Shown here in pieces: positions 42,663-56,000 of a DNA stretch of 64,000 nucleotides. Origin of the DNA: Ignavibacteriae bacterium HGW-Ignavibacteriae-4 (GTDB lineage: Bacteria > Bacteroidota > Ignavibacteria > Kapaibacteriales > UBA2268); assembly GCA_002839765.1 (NCBI GenBank), contig PGYR01000007.1, positions 46,149 through 110,148 on the forward strand, given 5' to 3'. The notes under the pieces are model-generated. The model did no database searches, was not told the DNA's origin, and saw nothing but the letters and a program-made list of their open reading frames with translations. The translations under genes were made by a program, and so were the position numbers. Numbering within the stretch: the first letter of the stretch is position 1; each line of letters starts with the position of its first letter.

Positions 42663-42830
42663 CTATTTGAATCCTTTTATTCCACCGAATACCAGTGAAA
42701 TTATAAATAAAACTAAGAAAATAAAGAATAAAATTTTAGCGATAGAGGCTGCACCCGCCGCTATACCACCGAATCCGAATATAGCAGCAATAATAGCCAC
42801 TACCAAAAATGTAACTACCCATCTTAACAT
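42663..42830 (-). CDS. DUF1328 (YtjA-like) small membrane protein
   Basis: A 55-residue protein: [20 protein letters not shown], then [20 protein letters not shown] and [15 protein letters not shown]. This is the almost complete DUF1328 consensus ([46 protein letters not shown]), a two-helix inner-membrane protein of unknown function, often stress-linked. A GGAG site lies about 8 bases before the ATG at 42830, and a terminator follows. It is antisense to a spurious plus-strand frame. Confidence 0.92.
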   Translation of the reverse strand: MLRWVVTFLVVAIIAAIFGFGGIAAGAASIAKILFFIFLVLFIISLVFGGIKGFK

Positions 42831-42949
42831 AATACACTCCATAAGTTGTTATAAAATAAGACACATATTAAATATACGTAGTTAAATGTCAGATATTTTA
42901 CAGATTAATCATTTTTCATTTATAATCATTTTATAACTATATTAGTATT

Positions 42950-44899
42950 ATGAAAATTAACCTAAGAAATTATAATTATCTAAGAGTCTTCAATGCTTCA
43001 CCCGAAGTGCGTGTGGCAGATGTGGACTTCAATACCGAACATATAATCAATCTATTAGAAACGGCTAACGCTGAACAAGCGGATATATGCTTGTTCCCAG
43101 AGTTGGCAATATCTTCCTATTCTTGTAATGATTTATTTTTCAACTCATCATTACTAGATGCAGTAGAACAGAGTTTGGAAAAAATTAAAATAGAATCAAA
43201 AAATATAGATGCATTAATAGTAGTGGGTGCTCCACTTCGTAGCTCAGGACGATTATTCAATTGTGCTGTGGTCATCAACCGAGGTGAAATCATTGGGATT
43301 ATTCCCAAAAAGTACATTATTAGTACAAACGAATTTTACGAAGAACGCTGGTTCTCTTCCGATGTTGATAGGCGATTCGATACTATTAAGATTAATAAAG
43401 CAACCCATCCATTTGGTAGTGACATCATATTCCAAGCAGAAGAAAGGCCGGACGTAAGAGTTGGAATTGAGATATGCGAAGACCTTTGGGCAGTGAAGCC
43501 ACCGAGCTTGGACTTGTGTCTTGCTGGTGCTAATGTGCTACTTAATTTGAGTGCTAGTAATGAGCTTCTTTCCAAATCGGACTATAGACGTGAACTCGTA
43601 ACTACTCAATCAGCTAGAACCCTCTCTACCTATATATACTCGTCTTGTGGCTCTGGTGAATCAACAACGGATGTAATATATTCTGGTCATCTAATCAATT
43701 CGGAGAATGGGAAACTGCTAAAAGAAACGAGGAATTTCGACTTCGATGCACATTATATTATTTCTGATATAGATTTGGAAAAAATATATAATGCTCGATT
43801 GAAAAACAGTTCTTATGGTTTCGAGCAGCCTTCATTTGATTATAGAATTTTGAAATTTAACATAAGTGATAAAATCACAGATAAACTCTATAGGGATTTC
43901 CCTAAAAATCCATTTATTACAGAAAATGAAGATAAAGCCGATGAGCTGGTAGCAGAAATATTAGATTTTCAATCAACCGCTCTTGCTAAACGCCTACTCC
44001 ATATAAATGGAAAGAGTGTTGTTTTAGGAATTTCAGGTGGTCTTGATTCAACTTTGGCTTTGTTAGTAGCATATAAAACATTTCAAAAATTGAAGTTAGA
44101 TGTCAAAAATATATATGGGCTTATACTTCCTGGGCTCGGCTCTTCCGAAAGAACAAACAAAAATGCAGTAGAGCTAAATAAGAATCTGAGAATCACTAGC
44201 AAGATAATTGATATTAGCGCTGCAGTTAATAATCACTTTGCAGATATAGGGCATGACCCTAAAGATATTTCCATCGTATATGAGAATGCTCAAGCTAGAG
44301 AACGTACACAAATACTTATGGATTATGCTAATAAAGTCAATGGTATAGTTGTGGGTACTGGTGATCTTTCTGAGATTGCATTGGGTTGGTCAACTTATAA
44401 TGCAGATCACATGTCTATGTATAATGTAAATTCTGGTTTACCCAAAACAGTAATTCAGTTTATGATACGTACTCTTTGTAAATGGGAAGAGTATAAGGAA
44501 ATCAGTGCACTCCTCTCCGACATAGTGGAAACACCTATTAGCCCTGAGTTAGTACCTATACAAAACAATGAGATTCAGAATACTGAACAAATTATCGGAC
44601 CTTATGAGGTTCACGATGTTATACTGTATTATTTTATAAAACATTCTTTCAAACCGAGTAAAATTTTCTTTATATTGCAACGAATATTCTTTGATAAATA
44701 TACTAATAATGAGTTAATTAGTTGGTTAGAAATATTTTTCAAAAGATTTTTCTCAAGTCAATTTAAGCGTTCTTGTATTCCAGATGGGATTAAAATCGGA
44801 TCAGTATCACTCTCTCCAAGGGGGGATTGGCGGATGCCGTCTGATACAGTAGGAAAAGTCTGGTTTTCAGAAATTGAAAAATTAAGGAGTGAGTTATGA
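42950..44899 (+). CDS. nadE: Glutamine-dependent NAD+ synthetase
   Basis: Amidates deamido-NAD to NAD using glutamine. Two domains over 649 residues: an N-terminal nitrilase-type glutaminase with triad E51 (LFPELAIS), K120/K121 (IIPKKY) and C176 (EICEDLW), and a C-terminal NAD synthase with PP-loop SGGLDST (about 361-367) and GTGDLSEIALGWSTY. The active-site residues of both are kept. Its last codon overlaps the response regulator start as ATGA, so the two are cotranscribed. Confidence 0.96.
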   Translation: MKINLRNYNYLRVFNASPEVRVADVDFNTEHIINLLETANAEQADICLFPELAISSYSCNDLFFNSSLLDAVEQSLEKIKIESKNIDALIVVGAPLRSSGRLFNCAVVINRGEIIGIIPKKYIISTNEFYEERWFSSDVDRRFDTIKINKATHPFGSDIIFQAEERPDVRVGIEICEDLWAVKPPSLDLCLAGANVLLNLSASNELLSKSDYRRELVTTQSARTLSTYIYSSCGSGESTTDVIYSGHLINSENGKLLKETRNFDFDAHYIISDIDLEKIYNARLKNSSYGFEQPSFDYRILKFNISDKITDKLYRDFPKNPFITENEDKADELVAEILDFQSTALAKRLLHINGKSVVLGISGGLDSTLALLVAYKTFQKLKLDVKNIYGLILPGLGSSERTNKNAVELNKNLRITSKIIDISAAVNNHFADIGHDPKDISIVYENAQARERTQILMDYANKVNGIVVGTGDLSEIALGWSTYNADHMSMYNVNSGLPKTVIQFMIRTLCKWEEYKEISALLSDIVETPISPELVPIQNNEIQNTEQIIGPYEVHDVILYYFIKHSFKPSKIFFILQRIFFDKYTNNELISWLEIFFKRFFSSQFKRSCIPDGIKIGSVSLSPRGDWRMPSDTVGKVWFSEIEKLRSEL

Positions 44900-45555
44900 T
44901 AGAGCCAACAGAAAGTAACCCTATAAGATTAATACTAGCCGATGACCATGAAATAGTTAGAGCTGGTATAAGAAGATTATTATCAATAGATAAAAGAATA
45001 AAAATTGTTGATGAAGCTGATAATGGGCTAGATTTGTTAGATATTGTTAGTTATCACAAACCAGATGTAGTTATATCTGATATTATGATGCCGAAACTAA
45101 ATGGTATAGAGGCATTGAAAAAGATCAGAGATATGAAAATTGACTGCTTCGTGATTATGCTCACCGCTTACGAAGATTCGTTCCACCTAGAAAATGCATT
45201 AGAAGCAGGAGCCGATGGCTATCTTTCAAAAGATTTGAATGCTAAAGAGTTAGTTGACTCCATCTTTGAAGTTATTAAAGGGGAGAGGGTATTCAGTAAA
45301 AGTGTAGTTAGATTGATTAAAAGAAAAAGTGCCAGTTCCTCCGAACTTGAATCGACTCCAGTAGTCATAACAAGAAGAGAACAAGAGATTCTCGACTTGG
45401 TAGCAAATGGAAAAACTAGTCAATATATAGCCGAAAAACTATTTATAAGCGTAAGGACTGTAGAATCTCATCGCTATAACTTGATGCAAAAACTTGATGT
45501 TAGTAATGTAGCAGAACTAATCAGATATTCCATCCTAAAAAGGACTTCTGAATAG
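44896..45555 (+). CDS. NarL/FixJ-family response regulator, orphan
   Basis: A 219-residue two-domain transcription factor. The receiver (11-130) has the acid pair D16/D17, the phosphoacceptor D62 in VVISDIMMPKLNG and the conserved K near 114 (GYLSKDL). The LuxR-type HTH (about 152-215) is REQEILDLVANGKTSQYIAE...ISVRTVESHRYNLMQKL. No histidine kinase is in the window. It is coupled to nadE but lies directly before the surface-protein block, with only 124 bases between. Regulation of that block is possible but unproven. Confidence 0.93.
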   Translation: MIEPTESNPIRLILADDHEIVRAGIRRLLSIDKRIKIVDEADNGLDLLDIVSYHKPDVVISDIMMPKLNGIEALKKIRDMKIDCFVIMLTAYEDSFHLENALEAGADGYLSKDLNAKELVDSIFEVIKGERVFSKSVVRLIKRKSASSSELESTPVVITRREQEILDLVANGKTSQYIAEKLFISVRTVESHRYNLMQKLDVSNVAELIRYSILKRTSE

Positions 45556-45617
45556 ACTAAGTAGTGAATATTTAAAATTAAGTAGTACTACTTAAACAAA
45601 AAGCTATCTGTATAACT

Positions 45618-45625
45618 TATATTTG
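45618..45625 (+). promoter_or_regulatory. Candidate -7 box of the surface-protein block (TATATTTG)
   Basis: Exact TAnnTTTG match, 54 bases before the first gene of the block. No TTTG box about 20 bases upstream. It would allow transcription of the block independent of nadE. Confidence 0.45.
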
Positions 45626-45679
45626 TCATAATTATAAATAACAACACTCGATAATTGTCATAATATCGGTTATACAAAT

Positions 45680-46978
45680 ATGAAAAAATCTTTAATTCTT
45701 TTAGTAACAGTTCTATTCTCGTCAAATTTACTTTTCAGTCAAACTGAAAACATTGGTGTTAATACAACTTCTCCAGATAATTCTGCAGCTCTTCACGTAA
45801 CATATATAACAACTCCAAAAGGAGTTTTGGTTCCAAGAATGACCACTGCACAACGTGCAACGGTTCCAACTCCAGCAAATGGATTGCTAATATTCAATAC
45901 TGATAATAATAGATTTGAAGTCTATGATTTAGCTGCTACTTCATGGAGAGGGTTACTAACTACAGCTAATGTAGGTTCAGCAGCTTGGGCAAGAACTGGA
46001 AACTCAGGTACTACACCAGGTACAGATTTCCTAGGAACAACAGACAATAAAGATTTTGCATTATTTACAAATAATATCGAAAGATCAAGAATACTTGCTA
46101 ATGGTAATTTTGGTATTGGAACTAATAACCCATCTGCCTTATTATCTGTAGGAACGACATCCCAATTTCAAGTTAATGGTACTGGTGCTATTAACGCAGC
46201 TACTGGTATTACCTCTTCAGGAAATATTACTTTCTCTGGTTTAGCGGCAAACAAATTTGTTAGAACTATTGCTGGTGGTCAACTTTCGACATTCTCTTTT
46301 GGAAGAGATTTATCGGTAACTGGGTCAGATACTGCTTTAGTAGTAGGTCTTCAAGGAAGAAATGTAGCAAATACTGCTCCTACAGATGGACAAGTACTAC
46401 AATGGAACAATACTCTAACTCAGTGGCAACCCGGTACAATAGCAGGTGGTGGAAGTGGAAACACACTAGATGCCGCTTATGACCAAGGTGGAGCTGGAAG
46501 TGGTCGTACTATAAGTGTTACAGATGGCGCAGTTCAGTTAACAGGTACAAATGCAGCTGATGAAACTATCGAAATAACTAACTCAGGTAATGGTGGTGTT
46601 GCTTATCTGAATAATACTGGAACAGGTAATACCCTATTAGTAGAGTCCAATGGCGATACTACTCTAACTGTACAAACAGACGGTAAAGTTAAAATAGGTA
46701 AAAATGGTACGGGATTAGTTAATATAATTAAAGCTACAGTAAATAAAGATCTACCCCAAATTGATGCAGGTAAATCTATTCAAGAATTTTTCACAGTCAC
46801 TAATGCTGAGGTTGGTTCAACAGTAATGATTTCTCCTGCTAATAGTTTAGGAGAATTCGTAATAATTGCATTTGCAAGAGTTTCTAGTGCTAATACTGTT
46901 GAAGTTAGATTTAGAAATTTCGACATTGGGAATATTGATTTTACAGCTATGAACTTCTATATAACAGTTATAAAATAA
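45680..46978 (+). CDS. Secreted tail-fibre-like/low-complexity surface protein (432 residues)
   Basis: Signal peptide MKKSLILLVTVLFSSNLLFS, cleavage before QTENIG. The N-terminal NIGVNTTSPDNSAALHV and KGVLVPRMTTAQRATVP motif is a well-known module of Bacteroidota surface proteins and phage tail-fibre-like proteins (IGTTTPDASAALDVxSTxKGxLxPRMT). The middle repeats beta-helix-like sequence and includes NTLDAAYDQGGAGSGRTI, typical of fibre shafts. The C-terminus (EFFTVTNAEVGSTVMISPAN through AMNFYITVIK) resembles a tail-spike/head domain. It starts an 18-kb same-strand block and is 22 bases from the giant gene. It is probably a trimeric fibre-like surface component. Confidence 0.75.
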   Translation: MKKSLILLVTVLFSSNLLFSQTENIGVNTTSPDNSAALHVTYITTPKGVLVPRMTTAQRATVPTPANGLLIFNTDNNRFEVYDLAATSWRGLLTTANVGSAAWARTGNSGTTPGTDFLGTTDNKDFALFTNNIERSRILANGNFGIGTNNPSALLSVGTTSQFQVNGTGAINAATGITSSGNITFSGLAANKFVRTIAGGQLSTFSFGRDLSVTGSDTALVVGLQGRNVANTAPTDGQVLQWNNTLTQWQPGTIAGGGSGNTLDAAYDQGGAGSGRTISVTDGAVQLTGTNAADETIEITNSGNGGVAYLNNTGTGNTLLVESNGDTTLTVQTDGKVKIGKNGTGLVNIIKATVNKDLPQIDAGKSIQEFFTVTNAEVGSTVMISPANSLGEFVIIAFARVSSANTVEVRFRNFDIGNIDFTAMNFYITVIK

Positions 46979-47000
46979 TAAAAAAAGATACTGTATCTGA

Positions 47001-50000
47001 ATGATTAAAAACTTTACAATATTTATTTCAATACTAGCGCTACTTAGTTACTCTGCTTATTCACAAGCAGGTTTAAACGTAAGCGGTAATGGTACTCTAT
47101 TTATTAGCTCTAATGCAAAGTTAAGGGTTAATGGAGATGTTCTACTGGGCAATAGCTCTCAATTTACACAGAGTACAGGTGACTCTATTGTAGTTACCGG
47201 TAATTGGACTAATAACGGAACGATGATACCTAACGGTGGTGTAACACTCTTCAATTCGGCTTCCAACCAAACTATTGGTGGTAGCTCAGAATCAAAATTC
47301 TTCGATGTATCTGTAAGTAAGACTGCAGGAAATATACTTCTTACTGATGATGTTTACATAGACAAAAATTTAAGATTACTTACTAATACATTAGTAGATA
47401 TATCTGACGACACACTAACTATAGGTGAAACTGGAGCTATATACACTGATAATAGTACTGCAGTTAATTTTACAAATAATAGAAGTATATATACTTCATT
47501 AGGTATTAATAGTGGTTTTCTAAGAAAGAACATATCAAGTGCTGCTTCACTTCCGTATAATTTTAGATTCCCACTTTCAACTAATGGTTCTCCATCTAGC
47601 GTTTATACTTATGCAGATGTAACTTTGATTGCAGGTAAAGTAACTATTGGTGCTAATGCGTACATCAAAGTTAAACCTGTAACTACTGAGCATCCAGCAT
47701 TGCAAATATCAAATAACGCATTGAAAAAATATTGGGTTATTGACCAAAAAAATCTAACGATATCAAGCCAAGGTGTTAACTTACTTTTCAGATATAATCA
47801 ATCAGAAGTTACAACTAATGAAGGTAACTACCAAGTATTACAATATACTCCTTCTTATCCTGATGGAACTGCACAGTGGTTTGTAAACCCAGGTGCTTCT
47901 AATCAAGTAGTAGATATAAACGCAGATTTGATTTATTCGGAACAAGTAAGTACTATAAAAGGTGATTGGACAGCAGGTATCGAAGAGGCTGCAATTGCGA
48001 CTTATTATAGTAGAGCAGACGGCAACTATAATGACCCGAATACTTGGTCAAAACTAGGTTTTGGCGGAGCTGCCTCTACAACTATCCCTACTAATCCTTC
48101 GGATAGAGCAAGAATAAAAGATAATACTGTTACTGTTGTTGCAAACGCTAATAAGATTAGTAATTTAAAAATAGAAGAAAATTCAACAATCATCTTTACA
48201 GGTGAAAATTATTTAGCTGCTGATTCTATAATAGTAAAAGATGAGGCGAGACTACGAATAACTAGTGCACAAGGTATAGACGAGGGTGATACTCAAGGTA
48301 ACTTAAGATCTCCCAAAAAGAGTATGTCTGAAAACGTATTCTATATATATGAAGGAACTGATGCTCTACAATACTCAGGAAATGGTTTACCTGCGTCTGT
48401 AAGAACTTTAATACTTAATAAAGCTGTCCCGTCTAGAATATTAGAAATGAATGACTTTGTTAATATCAAAGATTCACTAGTTATAAATGATGGTATCTTA
48501 GATATTGGTTCTTATTCTATTAATGGTGCTAATGCAAATCGTACTTTAACTATGCGTGCCGGTGAACTAAGAATTAGAAATTCTTACCCAGTGAATTATT
48601 CGGCAACTTACTTTACCGCTGGTTTGATTAATTTCTTTGGTTCAGGTGCTACATCTGTTCCTACTAATGCAACAACTCCTTCTGTATTACAGTATAATAA
48701 ACTAGAGCTTTCGGGAAATAGAAGTGGTAATATAACTTTCCCTTCTAATGGACAGATTAAAATTGCAGATTCCCTAAAAATCTCTAATCTTGATTTTAGT
48801 TCTACTACATATAAGTTCTTGACTTCTGGCTCTACTGTTGTTTTCAATAAGAATGGCGGTAATCAATATATTCCAATTAAGCCAAACAGTCCTGCCGATT
48901 CTGCAAGCTATTTGTATTTTCACAATCTAATATTGGATAGTACTGGAAATAAAAATCTAAAAGATTCAGGCACTCCTCTTTATGTGGTAAAGTCGAATTT
49001 GACAATTAGAAATCAAGCTACTTTTAACTCAAATGGTTTCAACTTGTCAGTTGAAGGGAATTGGGTAAACCAAGATGCTGGTAGTATATTCGTTCCAGGT
49101 ACAAATACTGTCCTGATGAACTCACCAGTTACTGCTTCGACTACTAATATAACTAGCCGTGATACAACTCAGAATCCTTTTTATAATTTAGTTATAACGG
49201 GTAAAGGTATAGTTCGACCTCTAGATGAATTAAAAATAAGAAATAATATAAGAATAGATTCAAGCTCTACTTTACTTCACCAAGCGACAAATATTACTTT
49301 GTCGGGTAATTGGTTGAACTATAAAGGGAATTATACCACTAATAATGCAAACCTATATTTGAATGGTACAGTTCTTCAAACTATTACGAAACCAAATGCT
49401 GATGAGGAGTTTGATAAGTTAATACTTAGAAATCCGAATGGAGTTAATATATCTGCTATTGGTACTACTACTGAAAGTGGTTTGAACCTAAAAGGTGATG
49501 CTACTTTAGAATCTGGTAATATAATAACGGGAAACAGAAGAGTAACAACACTTGCTAATGTAATTAGGCCAGGTGCTACTCCAGGACATATTAATGGTAC
49601 TCAATGGAGATCTATTCCTACGGGGCCATCTACAACTCTTTATGAAGTGGGTACAGCTTTATCATATACACCGGTAAACTTTACTGTAGATAGTACTGCT
49701 GGTTCAGCTGGTTTTATAGCTGTAAAAGCAGATACTATAACAGGCGCTACTTCGCCTATTACAACGGGTCTTCTTCCTGCTAATAGTTTGATGTCTGACA
49801 CTAAAAATGTTAGAAGACAATGGACTATAAGTAAGCCTACAACTTCAACTTTCTTACTAGTAGATAGAACTTATACGGCTCAATTGAATTTCATCGCTAC
49901 TAATGATTTAAGAAATGCGGCTGACCCTAACTTCTTCGAAGCAAGATTATGGAATGGTTCGGCTTGGGTTTTCCCACAAAGAACTGGAATTCCTTATTTC

Positions 50001-53000
50001 GGAAGTAGAACGGCAAACAGCATAAAATTCTTTAAAACAAAACAATTTGGAACTTTTATAACTGGAGAACCAACTAATTATAGTTTCTACAGTATAGCCA
50101 ATTCTAATTGGTCAACACCTGCAAGCTGGTCAACAGAAAGATTTGGTGGTATCCCAACCACAATAGAACCAACAATAGACGCAAATGTATATATTGGTGA
50201 TAGCAAAAGAATAACTTTAGCTGCTAATAAAACAAATAATAAGTTTGTAAATATAGATTCAACTGGTATAATCAACTTCACTGCCAACAATAGCTTATTA
50301 GGTACTGGCGAATTCCGATTGAATCAATATGGTAAAATGGAAATAGAGCATTTCCAAGGTATTACTGCTGCACCTAGTGTCAGTGGTGCTGTACAGATGG
50401 GAACCAGAAATTATAATTATACAAATCATAATAAAGGTATTTTCGAATACAAAGGTACTTCTGCACAATTTATAGGTGCTGGTTTACCAGACAATACTTT
50501 TAGATTGATTATGAATAAGCCATCTAACTCGCTTACGTTCAATCAACCTAGTAAAGTAATACTCGATTCATTATACTTGAAATCAGGTGATTTCTCATAT
50601 AATACATCATTTACTATCCAAGGTAATTTGCGAAGAGCCGCTGGTGTTGGTTTTGCATATACATCAACTCCTATAATAGAGTTTAGTGGGGATTCGACTC
50701 AGTATATAAATGATGAAGCAGTTGATTCACTTAGATTATATAGTGTTAGACTGAATAAAGGTAGTAGAAACTTAATTTTAGAGAATGATTCTCCATTAGA
50801 TATAGTTGACCAATTAAATTTCCAAGGTTCAAACAATGGGATTATTTATGCCCGTAAACCTGGTAACTACGTTATAGTACGTGGTACAGTCAATAGAACT
50901 GGACTAGGTCACGTAAATGGTGAACTAATAAAAAATATTCCTGCTGGTGATGCTGCTGAAGTGACATTCGAAGTAGGTGATACACTTTACTATTCTCCTT
51001 TCTTTTTAGATATGAGAGGTGGTACAGGTTCTACGGCTGGGTTCTTGGCGATGAATGCTGTGCCTAATGATTATCCTTATATGGGTGATGAAATCATTAC
51101 TACAACAAATCCACCAGTATATCCAGGTCGTATTGTCCATAGATATTGGAGACTGAGTAAACCAGCTTGGTCAGCTTTTGTAAGGGGAACAAGAAATTTT
51201 GATATAAGAAGTGAATATAGAAATTCTGAAGATTGGGAACAATTAGACAGTTACGAATGTGCAGATTTTGCATTTAATAAGTATTTCGATGATACTACTA
51301 GAGATACAACAGAATGGGAATCAATTTGGCCTTCAGTAGGTGGTATATGTACTGATACTAGAGATATGAGTAGAACCCCTAGTTTTGCAAATTCTTTTGG
51401 AAATGGTACAGCTGGAAATGTATTTACTGATGTTAATAATATAACTAAACCTTGGGGTTCAACTAAGACTTTATCTAATAATGCCTTATTGCTAGGTGAT
51501 TTCGTATTAGGAAATCAGAACGGTAAAGCACAGTTTATAACATTCTATTCTCGTCAATCTGGTAACTGGACTGATGCCAATACATGGTCAACTGTCAGTC
51601 ACCTTAGCCCAATAAATGTCGCGGATACAATTTCTCCTACTATTAACTTTAGAAAATTTCCATTACGTCAATATGATAATGTTTTAATAGATTCAAATCA
51701 TAGAGTTACACTTGATGCCTCAATTGGTATGGGTGAATATACTCAAATTGGAACTCCATTTAGATATTTAGCAAAAGTAGGACCTAACGTAGTAGTAAAA
51801 CCTAAAGGTATCTTAGATTTAGATATATTTGAATTGAGAGGAAACTCTTTCAAAGCTGAGAAAGGAGCTACTGTTATAATTGGTTCTTCATTTGGAGCAA
51901 ATCAAATATCACCTGCTGCTACAAGAGGTTTAGGTAATCTAAAAGGTTATGCTAGAGCAATGGAAGACAGTGTAAATTTAGTTTATACAGCAGAAGGTTT
52001 AACTCCAGATAATCCTAACAACGGGTTTCCTTATTATTATAACTACTGCACTATAAATATGGGTGATAACGCAAGATATATTCGTAGAGTTACTGTAAGT
52101 CAAGGAGCTACTACTTTAATGAATAATAATACTGGTGATAGTTTGATTAACATTCTATCTTTCCATGATTATGTTGCTGAATTAACAGCAGGTCAGTCTT
52201 ATACTTTAGAAGTAGAAAAAGAAGATAATACAAATACAAGATATTTAAGAGCATTTATTGATTGGAATAGAGATGGAGATTGGGTTGATGCTGGTGAAAC
52301 TATAGCTAATCAAAATTTCCCGAATAACTCAACTACGACAACTGTTAACTTTACTGTACCTGCAACTACTCCTGAAGGTACTACTCAGATGAGAGTTATA
52401 TATAGATCTAATAGTACAGATGCAACACCTTGTACTAGTAGCAATGGTGAGGCTGAAGATTATACTATAGTTGTAAGAAATCCGAATACAAATATTTCTC
52501 AGAATATGGGAAATCTAGTTCCAAATACTATTAATTCATTAACTATTCACAGTCCAAGACCTACGAGTCAAGTTAATGTTTCTCAAGTGTTGAATATAGT
52601 TGATTCTTTAAAGTTCACAAGTGGTGTGTTAAATGCAAATGGAAACAATATTACTTTAAATGGTGATATAATTTCTGATACTCTAAACCCATTTAATCAA
52701 GGTGCCGCGACTTTAACTCTTAATAAGGGTAAAGCACAAAATATTCGTGGAACAAAAGCAGTTACTTTAGGTGCTGTAACTATCAATAAAGACTCGAATG
52801 ATGTCTTTATAAAAACTAATACAACTTTTGCGGCTAATACTGCAGTTACTTCTCAAACATTGATTCATGTAAGAGATACTGATACATTGACTTTTGGTAA
52901 TGCTTCTACGTTAACTGCTGGAGCTGGCGGATTTGGATTAACTAGAATGATTAAAGTTTCTGGTACTCCGACTTTATCTGGAGTAGTTAAAAAACAATTT

Positions 53001-56000
53001 AATAATGCAGCTGGTAATCAATCATTCACTTATCCTATTGGTACTGATACTCTTTACAATCCTGGTTTTGTAACAATCAATGGTGTATATACTGGAATCC
53101 CTGAGTTGTCAGTTCAGTTGAATAATGCAAAACATCCGGCAAGATTAAATGATTTAATTCTAAATAAATTCTGGTCAGTAGGACAAAAGAATATTACAAG
53201 TTTGAATACTTCTTCTTTCAAGTTCTTCTATAATATTCCAGCTGATACAAATGGTAACGCGCCGAGATATTATGCTGGACTTTACAAACCTTCAAATGAA
53301 TGGGAGGTTAACTTAGGCCCAACACCTACTGCATATCCTGATACTATTAAGGCGACAAACACTTTATACTTTGTTGGTGATTGGACTGCTGGTGAATCTA
53401 GTACTTACTTCAAAGGTAGAAATTATTATTCTAGAGTTACAGGTAACTGGAATTTAGCTTCAAACTGGTCTAATGTTAATCACGCTGGTCCACCTTCTTC
53501 ATACTCTCCGGGAGAGTTATCACAATCAGATACAGTATTTATTGATGGTCATACTATAGCATTTAACATTGATACTGTTACAGTTGATACAATTACAATT
53601 GGTGGTGCTTTCGGTGGAGTTTCTACAGCTGGTAGAGGTATATTAAATTTCGCCGCTGCCCCTCTTGATAAACACATGACTATTCAGAAATCTCTATTCT
53701 TAGCTTCTGATGGTCGAGTTCAATCCGCTGTTCAACTAGGTAAAGTAGATACGTTATCAATATACGAAAGATTAATTAATAATGGTACTGCAGCCAATAC
53801 AGCAGGTATAGACTTGCACAATAGTATTAATGATTTTGTTGTACTTAATTTTAAAGGTTCTACAGATAGTTATCTTGAAGGAACTGGTGTTTGGGAAGGA
53901 TTATCAGAAGTCAATTTGAATAAAACAGGTGGATTGAGTGATACTCTATTCATTAATTCTGCTTCTCTTGGTGCTGCATCTTCTTCATTCTTAGATTATG
54001 GATTTAATCTGAAATCAGGTGTACTGAAGCATTACAATAACTACGATTTCGTAGCTGGTAATGATGGTATTGGTATTAACATGGATCAGTTTACTGGTAT
54101 AGTCGTTACTAATGGGCGACTAATTTCTAATGAAACAGTTAACACAGATGTAGATAATACAATCGAGATATTTGGAGGAGAATTCGTTGTAGGTGATCAA
54201 GTCGATGAAAACTTTATTTACCAGGATAATACATTAGTTCACTTGAAAGGTGGTAAGATGACCGTCGCTGGCGCATTTGATGGTGATTTCCTTGGTGCGA
54301 CTTTACGACTAAAGATAGAAAATAACTCTGAACTAAAAGTATTAGAGAAAGGTGCTACTGATATAGGGCTTGTGGGTCTTAATGTCAATGCTGGATCTAC
54401 TCTTGATATGGCAACTGGTCGTATAATTATAGCTAATGCTATTCCAGGTGCTAATGCTGATTATAAAGTTAACGCAACTCTTGGAACTGGTTTTACTGGT
54501 GGAGTTGTTCAGATAGGTGATTCAGCATCTACTCTAGCTAATTCACAAATTAAAGTTATTGGTAACTCATTAGGTAGTACACCTATATATGATATGCACG
54601 TAGTAGGTAACACTATTTCTTGTCTTCAAACAGGTGCAAGTGTAGATATTGCAAACAACCTAACTATCGATAATGGTGCTACATATAATGTCTCAGTTAA
54701 TAGTCTTAATGTTGGTGGTAATATCACTAACTATGGTCTATTTGACGCTTCTAACGGTAATATAGCCGATTTTAGATTGTTAACGTTAAACGGTTCGGGT
54801 GACCAAACTATATTCAATGATGATGCTCCGGGTATGAGCTTGCATAATCTTACTATTAGCAAAGCTACTGGTAATGTTATTCTTTCTGGTTCTGGTAATT
54901 CAAATTTACAAGTTCATAGAAATTTAGAATTTGCGACTGGTAATAACGCATTCATAAATGGTAGTGCTAATCAGTTCGCTTCATTCGTAGAAGTAAGTCC
55001 ACTTGGTGGTACTAATCCAGCTATTATTAGAAATGGTAAAGGTCACATATATGGAAGATTATATAGACATTTCACTTCTGACGCAACTGAAAGATTGTTC
55101 GTAGTGGGTGCTGATACTATCGATTCATATAGACCCGCTCAAATCAAAACTGTAAATAATGGTAATACTGCTGGACTTATTGGTGTTGCTCACTATGGTA
55201 AAGATCATCCTGATTTAGACCCTGGTGTTATGAACACAGCTCTTAACATTCAGAAATATTGGAATGTTAACACTAATGGCTTCGCTCTTGGTGCTGGTAA
55301 TACTTATGAAATGAACTTAGATTTTTTAAATCCAGCTGATATTAGAAATAGTGCAAATACTAATTTCTTCGAGCAATTTATGTATGACCCAGCATGTCCT
55401 GCACCTCCAGGGGCTTGTCCTCCAGGTACTGGTACTTGGACTGAGTTACCTGCTATTGCAAAAACAGCTACTTCTATTAGAACTAAACAAGTTAATTTCT
55501 ACGGTGACGTAGTAGTCGGTGAACCGTCTGGTATTACCTTCTATAGTATTGCTAATGGTAACTGGCGTTTAGCTAGTAGCTGGTCAACTGCTGGATACGG
55601 AGGAGCTGCTGCTTCTCGTTTCCCTAACTTGACTTCAGACATCGTACGAATCGGTGATAATAAACGTATAACAATGCCTGATGGTATCTTGCATGATCCT
55701 GTTAGAGCTGTTATTGTAGAGAAATATCTTGGTAATCCGGGTGAACTTTATATACTTGGAAATACTGGTAGTGTTAAAGCTAGTTCGTTCAGAATAGATG
55801 ATGATTGTACTCTTGCATTTAGTAATGTCGGTGGTATAACTGATAATGCTACACAAGGTGCTATTCAAACTAATACTAAAACATTTGGTGTTGCTAACCT
55901 TATATTCAAAGCTATTGGTGCTAGTATGGTTTCTGGGAAAGGTTTCCCTGATACTCTAGCTTCTGTAAAAGTTGATTTGACTGATCCTCTAGAATCTGTT

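Noticed and set aside
42667-42885. Plus-strand frame of 72 codons with a Pro/Ala/Ile-rich product
   Set aside because: Antisense of the DUF1328 gene, which has a clear family match and ribosome-binding site.
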